Assembly: GCF_902506265.1 (NCBI RefSeq) | Contig: NZ_LR733556.1 | Span: 259,245 to 323,244, forward strand | Length of the DNA: 64,000 bases | Direction: 5' to 3' | Origin: Flavobacterium sp. 9AF | GTDB lineage: Bacteria > Bacteroidota > Bacteroidia > Flavobacteriales > Flavobacteriaceae | Shown: positions 10,201 to 18,572 of the stretch, one piece after another | How positions within the stretch are numbered: position 1 is the first letter of the stretch | Layout: every line of letters starts with the position of its first letter | The notes under the pieces: model-generated | The model's input: only the letters and a program-made list of their open reading frames with translations | What the model was told of the DNA's origin: nothing | The model's database searches: none | Made by a program: the position numbers and the translations under genes

Positions 10201-10515
10201 ATTAACATTCAATTTAGTTTGCCCATTTAATTGAATTTCTTTGGTTTGATAGCCAATATAACTAAAAACTAAAATTGCATTCGGATTAGTTAATTCCAAT
10301 GTAAAAATACCATCAAAATTAGTTGATTGTCCATTTTTAGTCCCTTTTTCATATATATTTACACCCGGTATAGGTAGTTTATCTTCTGAATCTACAACTG
10401 TTCCAGTAATTTTAATTCTTTCATTTTGAGCGTATCCTTTATCAAGGAAAAAGAATGACAGAAATAAAGCAATTAAAAAAAGATGCCTATTGGTTAATAA
10501 AGTTCTCATCTTCAT
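7297..10515 (-). CDS. SusC/RagA-family TonB-dependent transporter
   Basis: Outer-membrane beta-barrel importing oligosaccharides with energy from TonB-ExbBD. The order is signal peptide (to about residue 29, ending GYAQ), CarboxypepD-regulatory-like domain (about 32-115, with GVNIYEKGTKNGQSTNFDG), TonB box region (LDEVIVIGYGTSKKSDLTG), plug domain with IRVRGGGSL and PLYIVDGFPV, and a long barrel ending in the aromatic-terminated strand QVLLGLNLNF. At 1072 residues the length is usual. Start: ATG at 10513-10515; a second in-frame ATG lies two codons later. It is followed by susD and preceded by the GH28 gene (13-base gap), forming one operon controlled from the promoter and operator near 12.0 kb. 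Transported substrate is inferred from context. Confidence 0.96.
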   Translation of the reverse strand: MKMRTLLTNRHLFLIALFLSFFFLDKGYAQNERIKITGTVVDSEDKLPIPGVNIYEKGTKNGQSTNFDGIFTLELTNPNAILVFSYIGYQTKEIQLNGQTKLNVNLIQDTKKLDEVIVIGYGTSKKSDLTGSVASVSSEEILKRPVTNVAEALTGQIAGLKVTASEGAPDAEINIRVRGGGSLSQDASPLYIVDGFPVTSISDISPSNIETITVLKDASSTAIYGSRGAYGVILITTKSGTKGDKIEVSYNTFAGFNKIRKTLDINNSRDYVNWQYEYALLSNDLASFEDYLGTWSDINQYNNTPTTNWQDNIFGRTGIVQNHDLSVRGGSDKINYNFNYTHYDLKGIMVGSDYKRDNLSLRLKSKPNDKINLNYTVRYSNTEINGGGANEQNEKSTADSRMKHFIGYAPFDIDGVTSSSTDEDLASNLINPYITVEDNNRRQFRRNFNMLGGISWNITDELQLSTDFGIDYYKFSDYRFYGKSTYYVNNAPAVENQGMPALIFSNRDDKRFRNATTLNYDFKKLLGNNHNLKILLGGETINFTSNTLTNTIHAYPKFFSFENAINLTTQGVPFSTENYNLPEDKLLSFFGRINYDFKNKYLLTATYRADGSSKFLGKNRWGYFPSLAAAWKISEESFLQESKWLDLLKVRVSYGKAGNNNIPVGQTIQPFQSSVTSWINNVNSYWAASNVLANPDLKWETTTTQNLGIDFEVLNGRVSGTFDTYKNLTSDLLINFPIPGTGYNTQYRNMGEIQNKGIEATLNIDAVKNDKFNLNFAFNISLNKNSINSLGDLSDFGAASRWASTAIDNDFLVNVGQPIGLMYGFQNDGRYEVSDFDYSGGTYTLKSGIPNSSSVIGTTVVPGSMKIKDTNGDGVINLEDRTIIGNANPKHTGGFIINANYSNFDFSAGFNWSYGNDIYNATKIEHSTATPNGGQFRNLLTTMAEGTRWNNVDPATGSLVTDPTQLATLNENTTMWSPFSNYVFSDWAVEDGSFLRLNTITLGYSLPKDAIEKIGISRLRLYSTVSNVFVWTKYSGFDPEVSTRRQTPYTPGVDYSPYPKSRQVLLGLNLNF

Positions 10516-10528
10516 AATTTATTTAGTT

Positions 10529-11989
10529 TTAATTAAGGTTGTTAGTTACTTTTCTTTTATTTATATAGGTATTAATAAACTTCACATTATTTACATTTTT
10601 TAATGAAAAATTATTTTGAACGGTATCCACTGATACGTTTTTAAATTGTATATTTTCAATAATAGAGTTTTCTAATCCATCTGCTAGAATGACATATTTT
10701 CCAGAATTTTTGACAGTTACATCTTCTAAAAAAATATTTTTTACTTTAGGTATAAAAGAACCTTCTTGGTTGTCATAGATGCTGTATTTCAAATTTATTT
10801 TTAAAAGAGCTTCTTTTACTTCTCCTACTTTTAAATTTTTAACATATACACCATCAACAATACCTCCTCTTCTTGTATTGGTTTTTATGCGAATGGCACG
10901 TTCTAAATTTGGACTATCCATGCTACAATTTTCAACAAAAACGTTTTTAACACCAGCAGACATTTCACTTCCTATAACAACGCCTCCATGACCATCTATC
11001 ATTTTACAATTTTGCACTACAATATTTTCACTACTAATTGCCACTCTTCTACCTTCAGCATCTCTACCCGCTTTAATTGCTATACAATCGTCACCTGTAT
11101 TAAAAGTTGAATTTTTGATAATCACATTTTTAGAATATTCAGGATCACAACCATCATTATTTGGACCATGACTTTTAATATTAACATTATCTACAATAAC
11201 AGCATTACATTTAATGGGATGAATAATCCAAAATGGAGCATTTAATATGGTTATATCTTTAATTAACACATTGGTACATTCAAAAGGTTCAATAAAATTT
11301 GGACGTAAATAATGGTTTGTACCAAATATCCTTTGTTCGACTGGAACATTATTTTGTCCCATATCCATTAATGTGGGTAAGTTTAAACTGTCCTTTTGCG
11401 AAGGTTGTCCCTCTTGGTATCCATATGTATGTCCTTCTGATGTACTTCCTTTCCATGGCCACCAATTATTTTCATTTGCTTGACCATTTAATATTCCTTT
11501 TCCTGTTATAGCAATATTGTTTTTTTTATAAGCATAGATTAATGGTGAATAATTCATTAATTCAATTCCTTCAAATGAAGTATGAACTAAAGGCAGATAA
11601 TCATTAGGATTTGTTGAAAATATAATTTCTGCTTTTTCTTCTAAGTGTAGATTTACATTACTTTCTAAATGAATTGGTCCAGTTAAATATTTTCCAGATG
11701 GAACTAAAACTATACCTCCTCCTTCTTTCGCACATTTATCTATTGCTTTTTTTATAGCCATGCTATTTAAAGTTTTTCCATCAGCAATAGCGCCAAAATC
11801 TTTTATATTATAAATAGCATTTTTAAATTTTGGTTCTTGAACATTTTTAATTATAGCATCTAATTGAGAAGTATATTTATCTTCTTGAATAGTGTTTGTT
11901 TGTTTTTCTTTATTTTGATTACATGATGCAAATATTGTTACTGTTAATAGCAGACAAAAAATCCCTTTTATTTTAAAATTATATTTCAT
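10529..11989 (-). CDS. GH28 polygalacturonase, lipoprotein
   Basis: Hydrolyses alpha-1,4 galacturonic acid linkages in pectin fragments. The lipobox FASC (cysteine about residue 23) marks it as a lipoprotein, unlike the T9SS-exported lyase and esterase. The GH28 beta-helix motifs are present in order: NNDGCD (about 277-282), GDDCIAIKAG (299-308), GHGGVVIGSEMS (333-344) and RIKTN (367-371). These supply the three catalytic aspartates, the histidine and the substrate-binding Arg-Lys. The lipid anchor and a substituted loop pattern would suit an exo-acting periplasmic or surface enzyme releasing galacturonate (inference). It is the first gene of the susCD operon; its ATG is 19 bases from a perfect LacI-type operator. 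Confidence 0.93.
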   Translation of the reverse strand: MKYNFKIKGIFCLLLTVTIFASCNQNKEKQTNTIQEDKYTSQLDAIIKNVQEPKFKNAIYNIKDFGAIADGKTLNSMAIKKAIDKCAKEGGGIVLVPSGKYLTGPIHLESNVNLHLEEKAEIIFSTNPNDYLPLVHTSFEGIELMNYSPLIYAYKKNNIAITGKGILNGQANENNWWPWKGSTSEGHTYGYQEGQPSQKDSLNLPTLMDMGQNNVPVEQRIFGTNHYLRPNFIEPFECTNVLIKDITILNAPFWIIHPIKCNAVIVDNVNIKSHGPNNDGCDPEYSKNVIIKNSTFNTGDDCIAIKAGRDAEGRRVAISSENIVVQNCKMIDGHGGVVIGSEMSAGVKNVFVENCSMDSPNLERAIRIKTNTRRGGIVDGVYVKNLKVGEVKEALLKINLKYSIYDNQEGSFIPKVKNIFLEDVTVKNSGKYVILADGLENSIIENIQFKNVSVDTVQNNFSLKNVNNVKFINTYINKRKVTNNLN

Positions 11990-12007
11990 ATTAAAATTAT
12001 TATTTAC

Positions 12008-12021
12008 CGTAATCGATTACG
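12008..12021. promoter_or_regulatory. LacI-type operator, perfect palindrome (GH28-susCD promoter)
   Basis: CGTAATCGATTACG is a perfect 14-bp palindrome between the divergent GH28 and lacI genes. It overlaps the -7 element of the proposed minus-strand promoter by two bases and sits over the transcription start, the classic position for repression. The identical site occurs before kduI. Confidence 0.82.
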
Positions 12022-12047
12022 AAAATAAATAAAACACTTCTATCAAA
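12020..12047 (-). promoter_or_regulatory. Bacteroidota-type promoter for GH28-susC-susD
   Basis: On the minus strand TTTG (12047-12044) is followed by a 16-base spacer and TATTTTCG (12027-12020), fitting the Bacteroidota -33 TTTG / -7 TAnnTTTG pattern with one change. It abuts the operator at 12008-12021, and the GH28 ATG starts 31 bases after the -7 element. Confidence 0.55.
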
Positions 12048-12235
12048 CAAATATTTTTTAATAAAAAATAAAAAAAAATATATAATAATTATTTGATACA
12101 TAATAATTATATGAAATATTTGTGATATTGCTATTATAAAATAATTGAATAAGTTCATAATTATAATTATTTTTGTCATACTAAATCCGGATTTTAATAG
12201 TTATTTAGTTTAAAAATTTAGATTACTTTCGATAC

Positions 12236-13252
12236 ATGAAAAAAAAAACAACTATTTACGATATTGCTAAGAAACTAAATATTACCGCTGCAACAGTATC
12301 GAGAGCGCTTAATAATCAAAATGATGTTAGTGAAGCTACTAAAGAATTAGTAGTTAAGACAGCAAAAAAGATGAATTATGAGCAGAATAAATTGGCATTA
12401 GCACTAAAAAGTGGAAAAAGCAACAATGTAGGTGTTATTGTGCCTAGAGTTGATAGTAATTTTTTTGGCTCAGTAATACGAGGTATTGAACAAGAATTAA
12501 ATCCACATGGGTATCATATTATCATCTGTCAAACTGATGGAAACGAAATAAAAGAAGAAGATAATATTGAAGCTCTTTTAAATGCCCAAGTTGATGGTAT
12601 TTTAATATCTACATCAAGTAGTAAAAATTCAATATTTGAAAGAATTCTAAAAAAAGATGTTCCTCTTATCTTTTTTGATAGAAAAAAATCATTAAATAAT
12701 GTGAGTTCGGTTACAATAAATGATTTTAATGGTGGTTACAAGGCTACACAACACCTAATAGACACAGGCAGAACAAAGATTGCTCATTTTTCAGGGGATA
12801 CCAATATAGAAATTTTTAAGGACCGCTTTTTGGGTTATAAACAGGCATTATTAGACAACAATATCGATTACGAACCTGATTATGTTGTACGAATAGAAAG
12901 TAATTTGGATGATGGAAAAAAAGCGATTAAAAAATTACTTTCCATGAAAAATCCTCCAGATGCTTTATTCTCTGCCAGCGATTTTGCTGCTTTAGGTGCG
13001 ATCCAACAATTAAAAGAAAAAGGAATTAAAATTCCTGAGGATTTTTCTGTAATTGGATTTAGTAATGAACCTTTTACCAAATTTATGGAACTTTCCATTA
13101 GTACTATAGATCAATTTCCTAGAGAAATGGGTAAAATGACAGCCAAAGTCTTTTTGGAACAAATCAATAATACAGAGAAAGTAAAAATTGAGAAAAAAGT
13201 TATTTTAGAACCCGAATTAATTATTAGAAAATCGACAAGCAATTCATTATAA
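12236..13252 (+). CDS. LacI-family transcriptional regulator of pectin genes
   Basis: Full-length (338 residues) LacI/GalR regulator. The HTH and hinge-helix region spans about residues 5-55 (TIYDIAKKLNITAATVSRAL), followed by a two-lobed periplasmic-binding-like sensor domain (VGVIVPRVDSNFFGSVIRGIE; DALFSASDFAALGAIQQLKEKGIKIPEDFSVIGFSNEP; final QFPREMGKMTAK region). It is divergent from GH28-susCD and converges on the uxaA end of the catabolic operon. It is the best candidate to bind the CGTAATCGATTACG sites, with a galacturonate- or KDG-type effector (inference). A -7-like TACTTTCG at 12224-12231 lies only 4 bases before the ATG, so the transcript could be nearly leaderless. The flanking 246 bases (11990-12235) hold only the promoter and operator signals and A/T-rich sequence. 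Confidence 0.9.
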   Translation: MKKKTTIYDIAKKLNITAATVSRALNNQNDVSEATKELVVKTAKKMNYEQNKLALALKSGKSNNVGVIVPRVDSNFFGSVIRGIEQELNPHGYHIIICQTDGNEIKEEDNIEALLNAQVDGILISTSSSKNSIFERILKKDVPLIFFDRKKSLNNVSSVTINDFNGGYKATQHLIDTGRTKIAHFSGDTNIEIFKDRFLGYKQALLDNNIDYEPDYVVRIESNLDDGKKAIKKLLSMKNPPDALFSASDFAALGAIQQLKEKGIKIPEDFSVIGFSNEPFTKFMELSISTIDQFPREMGKMTAKVFLEQINNTEKVKIEKKVILEPELIIRKSTSNSL

Positions 13253-13255
13253 AAG

Positions 13256-13282
13256 AAAAGCCGTTTAAAATAAACGGCTTTT
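13256..13282. terminator. Bidirectional terminator between lacI and uxaA
   Basis: AAAAGCCGTTTA pairs with TAAACGGCTTTT around a 3-base loop, with T runs on both strands. It lies 3 bases after the lacI stop and 5 bases beyond the uxaA stop, serving both convergent units. Confidence 0.92.
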
Positions 13283-13287
13283 TTTAT

Positions 13288-14895
13288 CTATAAGGAAACT
13301 CCTCTTTTCCAAGGAATAAAATCATTTTGATTTAAAAGTTTCGCTTTTGTTATCGTTTTACCACTTGCAACATCAATAATAAAATGAAGCATCTCCTCTC
13401 CCATTTCTTCAATTGTCTTTTCTCCTCTAATAATGGCACCTGTATCGATATCAATAATATCAGGCATTTTTTGAGCTAATTCTGAATTGGATGATACTTT
13501 AATTATGGGAGCAATGGGATTACCTGTTGGTGTACCTAAACCAGTAGTAAATAATACAACTGTTGCTCCCGAACCTACCATAGCGGTTGTACTCTCTACA
13601 TCATTTCCTGGTGTATTTAGTAGATTTAAACCTGTAGTGGATACATATTCTCCATAATCTAAAACATCACAAACGGGTGAAGTACCTCCTTTTTTTGCTG
13701 CACCTGCCGATTTCATAGCATCTGTAATTAAACCATCTTTAATATTTCCAGGAGACGGATTCATATCGAAACCAGAGCCAGCATCCACAACCGATTTTTC
13801 AAAGGCTTTCATTAGGTCTAAAAATTTTTCACCTTTTTCTTCTTTGACACAACGATTGACTAATTCTTGTTCGACACCACATAATTCTGGAAATTCTGAT
13901 AAGATAGCTGTACCACCTAAAGCCGCTAATAAATCAGATACATGGCCTAAGGTTGGGTTAGCAGAAATACCTGAAAACCCATCAGAACCCCCGCATTCTA
14001 AACCTACTCTCAGTTTAGATAAAGGAGCTGGTTTTCGTTCTATTTTATTGGCTTCTTTTATTGCTTCAAAAGAATCTTTAATAATAGCAGATAACATTTC
14101 ATCAACGGTACCCATTTTTTGTTGTTCATAGATAATTATAGGCTTCTTTGAGTTTGGATTAATGGTTTGCAACGCTTGTTTAAAAATTTCAATTTGCAAA
14201 TTTTGACAACCTAAACTCAACACCGTAGCACCCGCAACATTTGGATTATTAACATAACCCGCTAATAACTTTGCCAATAATTCAGAGTCTTGTCTAATAC
14301 CTCCACACCCCCCTTGGTGTGTGATAAATTTCACATCAATATTTTCAAAAACATTCTCAGAAACCGTTTCTTCATCAGCTGATGCGCCACTATTTACTAA
14401 AGAACGCAACAACATTTGATGTTTATTAACCTTATGTTTTAAAAGTTCTTTTTCAAATATTTCTTTTAAAATTTCAATGTTTCTATTTTCACAAAAGACC
14501 AAAGGAAAAAACAACCAAACGTTTTCTGTTCCCACTTGTCCATCTTCACGATGATATCCTAAAAAAGTTTTATCTTTCCATTTTTCAATATTTGGAGCAA
14601 CCCAAGAAATGGAACCTGTTTTTCCGAATACTTTTTCACTTTGATGTGAAACGTTAATCGTAGTTAGTACTTCCCCTTTTTCAATAGCAGTATCGGCCTT
14701 ACCTACTAATACTCCATACATGACTATTCGATCTCCTTTTTCAAAATCCTGAGCTGCAATTTTATGTTTTGCTTTCACTGATTTTGTAATCGTAATTGTA
14801 GTACCTTCAAAAGTCACTTTTTCACCTTCATTTAAATCGACAAGTGCTACAATCACATTGTCTGAAGGATGTACTTTTATTAATTGCTTTTGCAT
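13288..14895 (-). CDS. uxaA: Altronate dehydratase
   Basis: Dehydrates D-altronate to 2-keto-3-deoxygluconate, the last step of the saturated galacturonate branch. The 535-residue protein joins a small N-terminal SAF domain (about 1-95, IKVHPSDNVIVALVDLNEGEKV) with the large UxaA/GarD C-terminal domain. The latter shows GYHREDGQVGTEN, the HQGGCGG cysteine-containing loop, GLECGGSDGFSG, ANPTLGHVSDLL and ETPxL-like ILSEFPELCGVE. It is the last gene of the ten-gene catabolic operon (10 bases after uxaB) and ends at a bidirectional terminator. Assignment as UxaA rather than a galactarate or arabinonate dehydratase rests on the adjacent uxaB and uxaC. Confidence 0.93.
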   Translation of the reverse strand: MQKQLIKVHPSDNVIVALVDLNEGEKVTFEGTTITITKSVKAKHKIAAQDFEKGDRIVMYGVLVGKADTAIEKGEVLTTINVSHQSEKVFGKTGSISWVAPNIEKWKDKTFLGYHREDGQVGTENVWLFFPLVFCENRNIEILKEIFEKELLKHKVNKHQMLLRSLVNSGASADEETVSENVFENIDVKFITHQGGCGGIRQDSELLAKLLAGYVNNPNVAGATVLSLGCQNLQIEIFKQALQTINPNSKKPIIIYEQQKMGTVDEMLSAIIKDSFEAIKEANKIERKPAPLSKLRVGLECGGSDGFSGISANPTLGHVSDLLAALGGTAILSEFPELCGVEQELVNRCVKEEKGEKFLDLMKAFEKSVVDAGSGFDMNPSPGNIKDGLITDAMKSAGAAKKGGTSPVCDVLDYGEYVSTTGLNLLNTPGNDVESTTAMVGSGATVVLFTTGLGTPTGNPIAPIIKVSSNSELAQKMPDIIDIDTGAIIRGEKTIEEMGEEMLHFIIDVASGKTITKAKLLNQNDFIPWKRGVSL

Positions 14896-14905
14896 GATTA
14901 CCTTC

Positions 14906-16369
14906 TTAAGAATTGAATTTCATTTTAAAATTTTCAAAACCAATTTCTATTCCATTGGTTTCAATTTCACTTAGAGCTGTTACAACAGCTTCAGCTAATC
15001 CTTTTACTTCGAGTAAATTGCATTCCCAAAAATCTTTATTTTCTAAAGTTAAATTGACAATTTTAGGTAAGTCTTTGGTTTTCCAAAGTGTGCTAAAAAA
15101 AGATATGATTTCAGCGTTATCATTAATTGGCAAAGCTTTTCCGTTCCAATCACCCTTATAGAATTGGATTAAACAAGCCAATGAAAAAGTGAGATGTAAA
15201 GGTAATTCTTGAGTATTGGTAACATATGTTAATAGACTTGGCAAAACTCTTACTTTAAATTTTGAAACGGTATTTAAAGCAATATCCGATAATTTATGAA
15301 TGATAAATGGATTTCTAAAACGATCCATTACCTCTTCTGCATAATTCGCAATCTCAGTAGGATTCATGTCAAGCGTACTGTTGATTTCGTGTATTACTTC
15401 ATCCACAAAATTTCCAGTAAATGTACCGTCTACTGTTTCTCTTACCGTTTCATTTCCATATAAAATAGAGAATGGTACCATGGATGTGTGTGCTCCATTT
15501 AATATACGAACTTTTAAAGTTCTAAAATCTTGCATGTCCTCTACAATTTTTACATTCAAATCGGTTTTATGAAAGGGCAGCTTTTGTTTTAAAGCTTCAT
15601 CACCTTCAATTACCCAAAGAAAAAAAGGTTCTGCTGTAACAATTAAATTATCGGAATAATTTAGTTTATTATTGTATTCTTCTATTTCATTTTTTGGATA
15701 ACCAGGAACAATTCTGTCAACTAAAGTATTGTGATAGGTACAAGCTTCTAATAACCATGTTTTGAATGCATTATCCAAATTCCATAAATCACAATACTGC
15801 AATAAAATACTCTTTAAAGTAGCTGCATTATAATTTATTAATTCACAAGGTATAATGGTTACTCCTTTGCTAAAATCACCTTTAAAATGTTGAAATCTTT
15901 CGTGCAATAAAATAGCTAATTTTGCAGGGAAAGAAGCCGGAGGTTGCATAGTTGGTAAATCGCTATCTACAAATTCGATTCCTGCTTCAGTCGTATTTGA
16001 AATTATAAATTGCAACTCTTCTTCTTTAGCTAAATCTAAGAAATTTTTAAATTCGGTATAAGGATTAATCCCTTTTACTACATTTTTAATTAAGGCAATA
16101 TCTTGAATTTTTTCTCCTTTTTTTACACCATTCATGAAGAGTGTATATAATCCATCTTGATCATTTAGCATATGCACTAAACCACCGGCAAGTGGTTGTA
16201 CCACTGCAATACCAGCATTAAAGTCGAGTTCTGTATTCAATCTTTGAAAAGCATAGTCTACAAAGGCTCTCAAGAAATTACCTTCACCAAACTGTACCAC
16301 TTTAATAGGAAAAGAAACTGGTTCTTGTATGCTTGCTCTATTTAATTTTTGTTTTATTGTATTTTTCAT
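14906..16369 (-). CDS. uxaB: Tagaturonate reductase (altronate oxidoreductase)
   Basis: NAD-dependent reduction of D-tagaturonate to D-altronate. It belongs to the mannitol dehydrogenase/UxaB family: N-terminal Rossmann region VVQFGEGNFLRAFVDYAFQ (about 24-42), central FISNTTEAGI, and the C-terminal catalytic segment with VRILNGAHTSMVPFSILYG and the lysine-containing stretch RNPFIIHKLSDIALN. The 487 residues match the family. Its partners uxaC and uxaA are in the same operon. It follows exuT with a 45-base gap; no separate promoter or operator palindrome was seen in that gap. Confidence 0.95.
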   Translation of the reverse strand: MKNTIKQKLNRASIQEPVSFPIKVVQFGEGNFLRAFVDYAFQRLNTELDFNAGIAVVQPLAGGLVHMLNDQDGLYTLFMNGVKKGEKIQDIALIKNVVKGINPYTEFKNFLDLAKEEELQFIISNTTEAGIEFVDSDLPTMQPPASFPAKLAILLHERFQHFKGDFSKGVTIIPCELINYNAATLKSILLQYCDLWNLDNAFKTWLLEACTYHNTLVDRIVPGYPKNEIEEYNNKLNYSDNLIVTAEPFFLWVIEGDEALKQKLPFHKTDLNVKIVEDMQDFRTLKVRILNGAHTSMVPFSILYGNETVRETVDGTFTGNFVDEVIHEINSTLDMNPTEIANYAEEVMDRFRNPFIIHKLSDIALNTVSKFKVRVLPSLLTYVTNTQELPLHLTFSLACLIQFYKGDWNGKALPINDNAEIISFFSTLWKTKDLPKIVNLTLENKDFWECNLLEVKGLAEAVVTALSEIETNGIEIGFENFKMKFNS

Positions 16370-16414
16370 TTCTTTAAAATTTACTTTTTATTTATAAAGT
16401 AATTACGGGTTCAT

Positions 16415-17863
16415 TTATAAATTAGTAATCGGACTGTATTTTGGTACCAAAGTTTTCATTACCATCCAACCAATTAGATAACATACAGCGCAGATAGAAA
16501 AAATAATGAAATATCCAGCTTCGATTCCTTTAAATCCAAGGAATACCATATTTGTGTTTTCGCTAAAATCAAATAATACTCCTGATCCTTTATTGATTAA
16601 CGTAGAACCTAATCCACCTGCTAAACCTCCAATTCCAGTTACAGTTGCGATGGCTTTTTTAGGGAACATATCACCTACAGTTGTAAAAATATTGGCTGAC
16701 CAAGCTTGATGCGCTGCTCCAGCAATACCAATTATAATTACAGGAATCCAATACGTATAATGTCCTAAAGGTTGTGCTACTAATGCTAATAAAGGGAAAA
16801 AAGCAAAAATTAGCATGGCTTTCATTCTACCTTCGTATGGGTTCATTCCTTTTTTATCTACAAAATAGGTTGGTAACCACCCTCCTACAATTGAAACTAA
16901 CGTAATCATATATAAAATAAACAAAGGGAATGCTGCTTGTGTTGCGTCCATTTGATATACAGAACTCAAATAAGCTGGTGTCCAAAATAAGAAAAACCAC
17001 CAAACGCCATCAGTCATAAATTTTCCAAAAGCAAATGCCCAAGTTTGTTTGTATTTAAAACATTCTAGTAAAGAAGTTTTTTTAGAAGATTCTGGAACAT
17101 ATCCTTCTATTTTGCTATCCGAAATGGTATCTTGTTGTATGTATGCTAATTCCGCTGCATTAACACGTGGATGTTTCTCTGGTTTGTCATAGATAAATAT
17201 CCAAAATCCCATCCAAACAAATCCCAATGCACCAATAATTATAAAAGCCATTTCCCAACCGTAAGCATCTGCGATGAAAGGAATAGTTACTGGGGCCATT
17301 AAAGCGCCAACTGTTGCTCCTGCGTTAAAAATACTCGTTGAAAATGCCCTGTCTTTTTTTGGAAAATATTCCGCAGTAGCTTTAATAGCTGCTGGAAAAT
17401 TACCCGCTTCTCCTAAAGCAAGTACAAAGCGAGCAAATATAAATAAAGTAACACTGACTGATATCACCAAACCAGTATCGTTAATAGTTTCAATGATATC
17501 CTTTGCTTCCTGAAAACCAACAAACCAACTTCCAGTAATGTATCCTGAGGTTGCGATACCAGCAAAAGCGTGTAAACAAGCTCCCACAGACCAAACGCCT
17601 ATAGCCCATAGAAACCCTTTTTTGGTATCCATAACATCCACAAATCTACCAGCAAATAATAAGGATATAGCATAAAATATTGAAAATAATGCAGTTATAT
17701 TTCCGTAATCGTTATTTGTCCAATGAAATTCAGGAGCGATATAATCTTTCCAAGTTAAGGAAAGCACTTGTCGGTCCAAGTAATTAATTGTTGTTGCGAC
17801 AAATAAAAGTCCGCAAATGGTCCATCTAAAATGACTGGTCTTTTTTGGAGTTATTTCACTCAT
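16415..17863 (-). CDS. exuT: MFS hexuronate transporter
   Basis: Inner-membrane symporter of the ACS family (ExuT/GudP type) for galacturonate or related uronates. About 12 hydrophobic segments are visible, with the N-terminal WTICGLLFVATTINYLDRQVLS signature, the loop motif AGRFVDVMDTKKG and the first-half motif FVLALGEAGNFPAAIKATAEYFPKKDRA typical of this family. The 482 residues are somewhat longer than E. coli ExuT because of an extended periplasmic loop after TM3 (FQEAKDIIETINDTG). It lies between kdgA and uxaB in the catabolic operon, so uptake of free galacturonate across the inner membrane is the likely role. Confidence 0.92.
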   Translation of the reverse strand: MSEITPKKTSHFRWTICGLLFVATTINYLDRQVLSLTWKDYIAPEFHWTNNDYGNITALFSIFYAISLLFAGRFVDVMDTKKGFLWAIGVWSVGACLHAFAGIATSGYITGSWFVGFQEAKDIIETINDTGLVISVSVTLFIFARFVLALGEAGNFPAAIKATAEYFPKKDRAFSTSIFNAGATVGALMAPVTIPFIADAYGWEMAFIIIGALGFVWMGFWIFIYDKPEKHPRVNAAELAYIQQDTISDSKIEGYVPESSKKTSLLECFKYKQTWAFAFGKFMTDGVWWFFLFWTPAYLSSVYQMDATQAAFPLFILYMITLVSIVGGWLPTYFVDKKGMNPYEGRMKAMLIFAFFPLLALVAQPLGHYTYWIPVIIIGIAGAAHQAWSANIFTTVGDMFPKKAIATVTGIGGLAGGLGSTLINKGSGVLFDFSENTNMVFLGFKGIEAGYFIIFSICAVCYLIGWMVMKTLVPKYSPITNL

Positions 17864-17901
17864 ATATTTTGTATTTAGCTCTATTTTTAAAATAGATAGT
17901 A

Positions 17902-18570
17902 TTATTTTCTTATTTTTTGAATGATTGCCAAAGTATTTTTTACTTGATTGGTAAGTACAATATACTCTTGATTCTTAATGATTTCGTTTGAAATTAATTG
18001 TGACCCCATTCCCACACATGTTACACCTGCTTGAAACCAGTGGGCTAGATTTTCTTCATTTGGAGAAACTCCACCCGTTGGCATAATAGCGGTCCATGGT
18101 TGGGGTGCTAAGGCACTTTTAACAAAATTCGGACCGTAGATATCACCTGGAAATAGTTTTACAATTTCACAGCCTAGTTCTTCTGCTTTGGCTATTTCTG
18201 TTAAAGAACCACAACCTGGTGACCATAACACTTTTCTTCGGTTACAAACGATTGCAATATCTTCTCTTAAAACAGGAGTTACGATAAAATTGGCTCCCAA
18301 TAACATGTATAAAGATGCTGCTGCGGCATCTGTTACTGAGCCTACCCCTAGAATCATTCCTGGTAATTCTTTTGTGGTATATTGCATTAATTCTGTAAAA
18401 ACATGATGTGCAAAATCACCTCTTGAAGTAAATTCAAATAAGCGCGCACCACCATCATAGCAAGCTTTTACTACTTTTTTACAAATTTCAATGTCTGCGT
18501 TATAGTACAATGGTACTAAGCCCGTTTCTTTCATTTTCTGAAATACTTCAATACGAGTAAATTGAGCCAT
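17902..18570 (-). CDS. kdgA: KDPG/KHG aldolase
   Basis: Splits 2-keto-3-deoxy-6-phosphogluconate into pyruvate and glyceraldehyde-3-phosphate. It is a class I aldolase of the Eda family: GLVPLYYNADIEICKKVVKACYDGGARLFEFTSRG (E and R of the active site), a glycine loop LGVGSVTDAAAAS, and the Schiff-base lysine region EIVKLFPGD, then PTGGVSPNEENLAHWFQAG. The start at MAQFTR (18568-18570) is preferred: it lies 2 bases after the stop of the upstream short lacI, and homologues begin here, whereas a longer frame would overlap the regulator. About 222 residues, normal. Confidence 0.94.
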   Translation of the reverse strand: MAQFTRIEVFQKMKETGLVPLYYNADIEICKKVVKACYDGGARLFEFTSRGDFAHHVFTELMQYTTKELPGMILGVGSVTDAAAASLYMLLGANFIVTPVLREDIAIVCNRRKVLWSPGCGSLTEIAKAEELGCEIVKLFPGDIYGPNFVKSALAPQPWTAIMPTGGVSPNEENLAHWFQAGVTCVGMGSQLISNEIIKNQEYIVLTNQVKNTLAIIQKIRK

Positions 18571-18572
18571 AA

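Noticed and set aside
12866..12875. Partial copy (ATCGATTACG) of the pectin operator
   Set aside because: It is inside the coding part of lacI, lacks the left arm and has no promoter near it; coincidental codons are enough.
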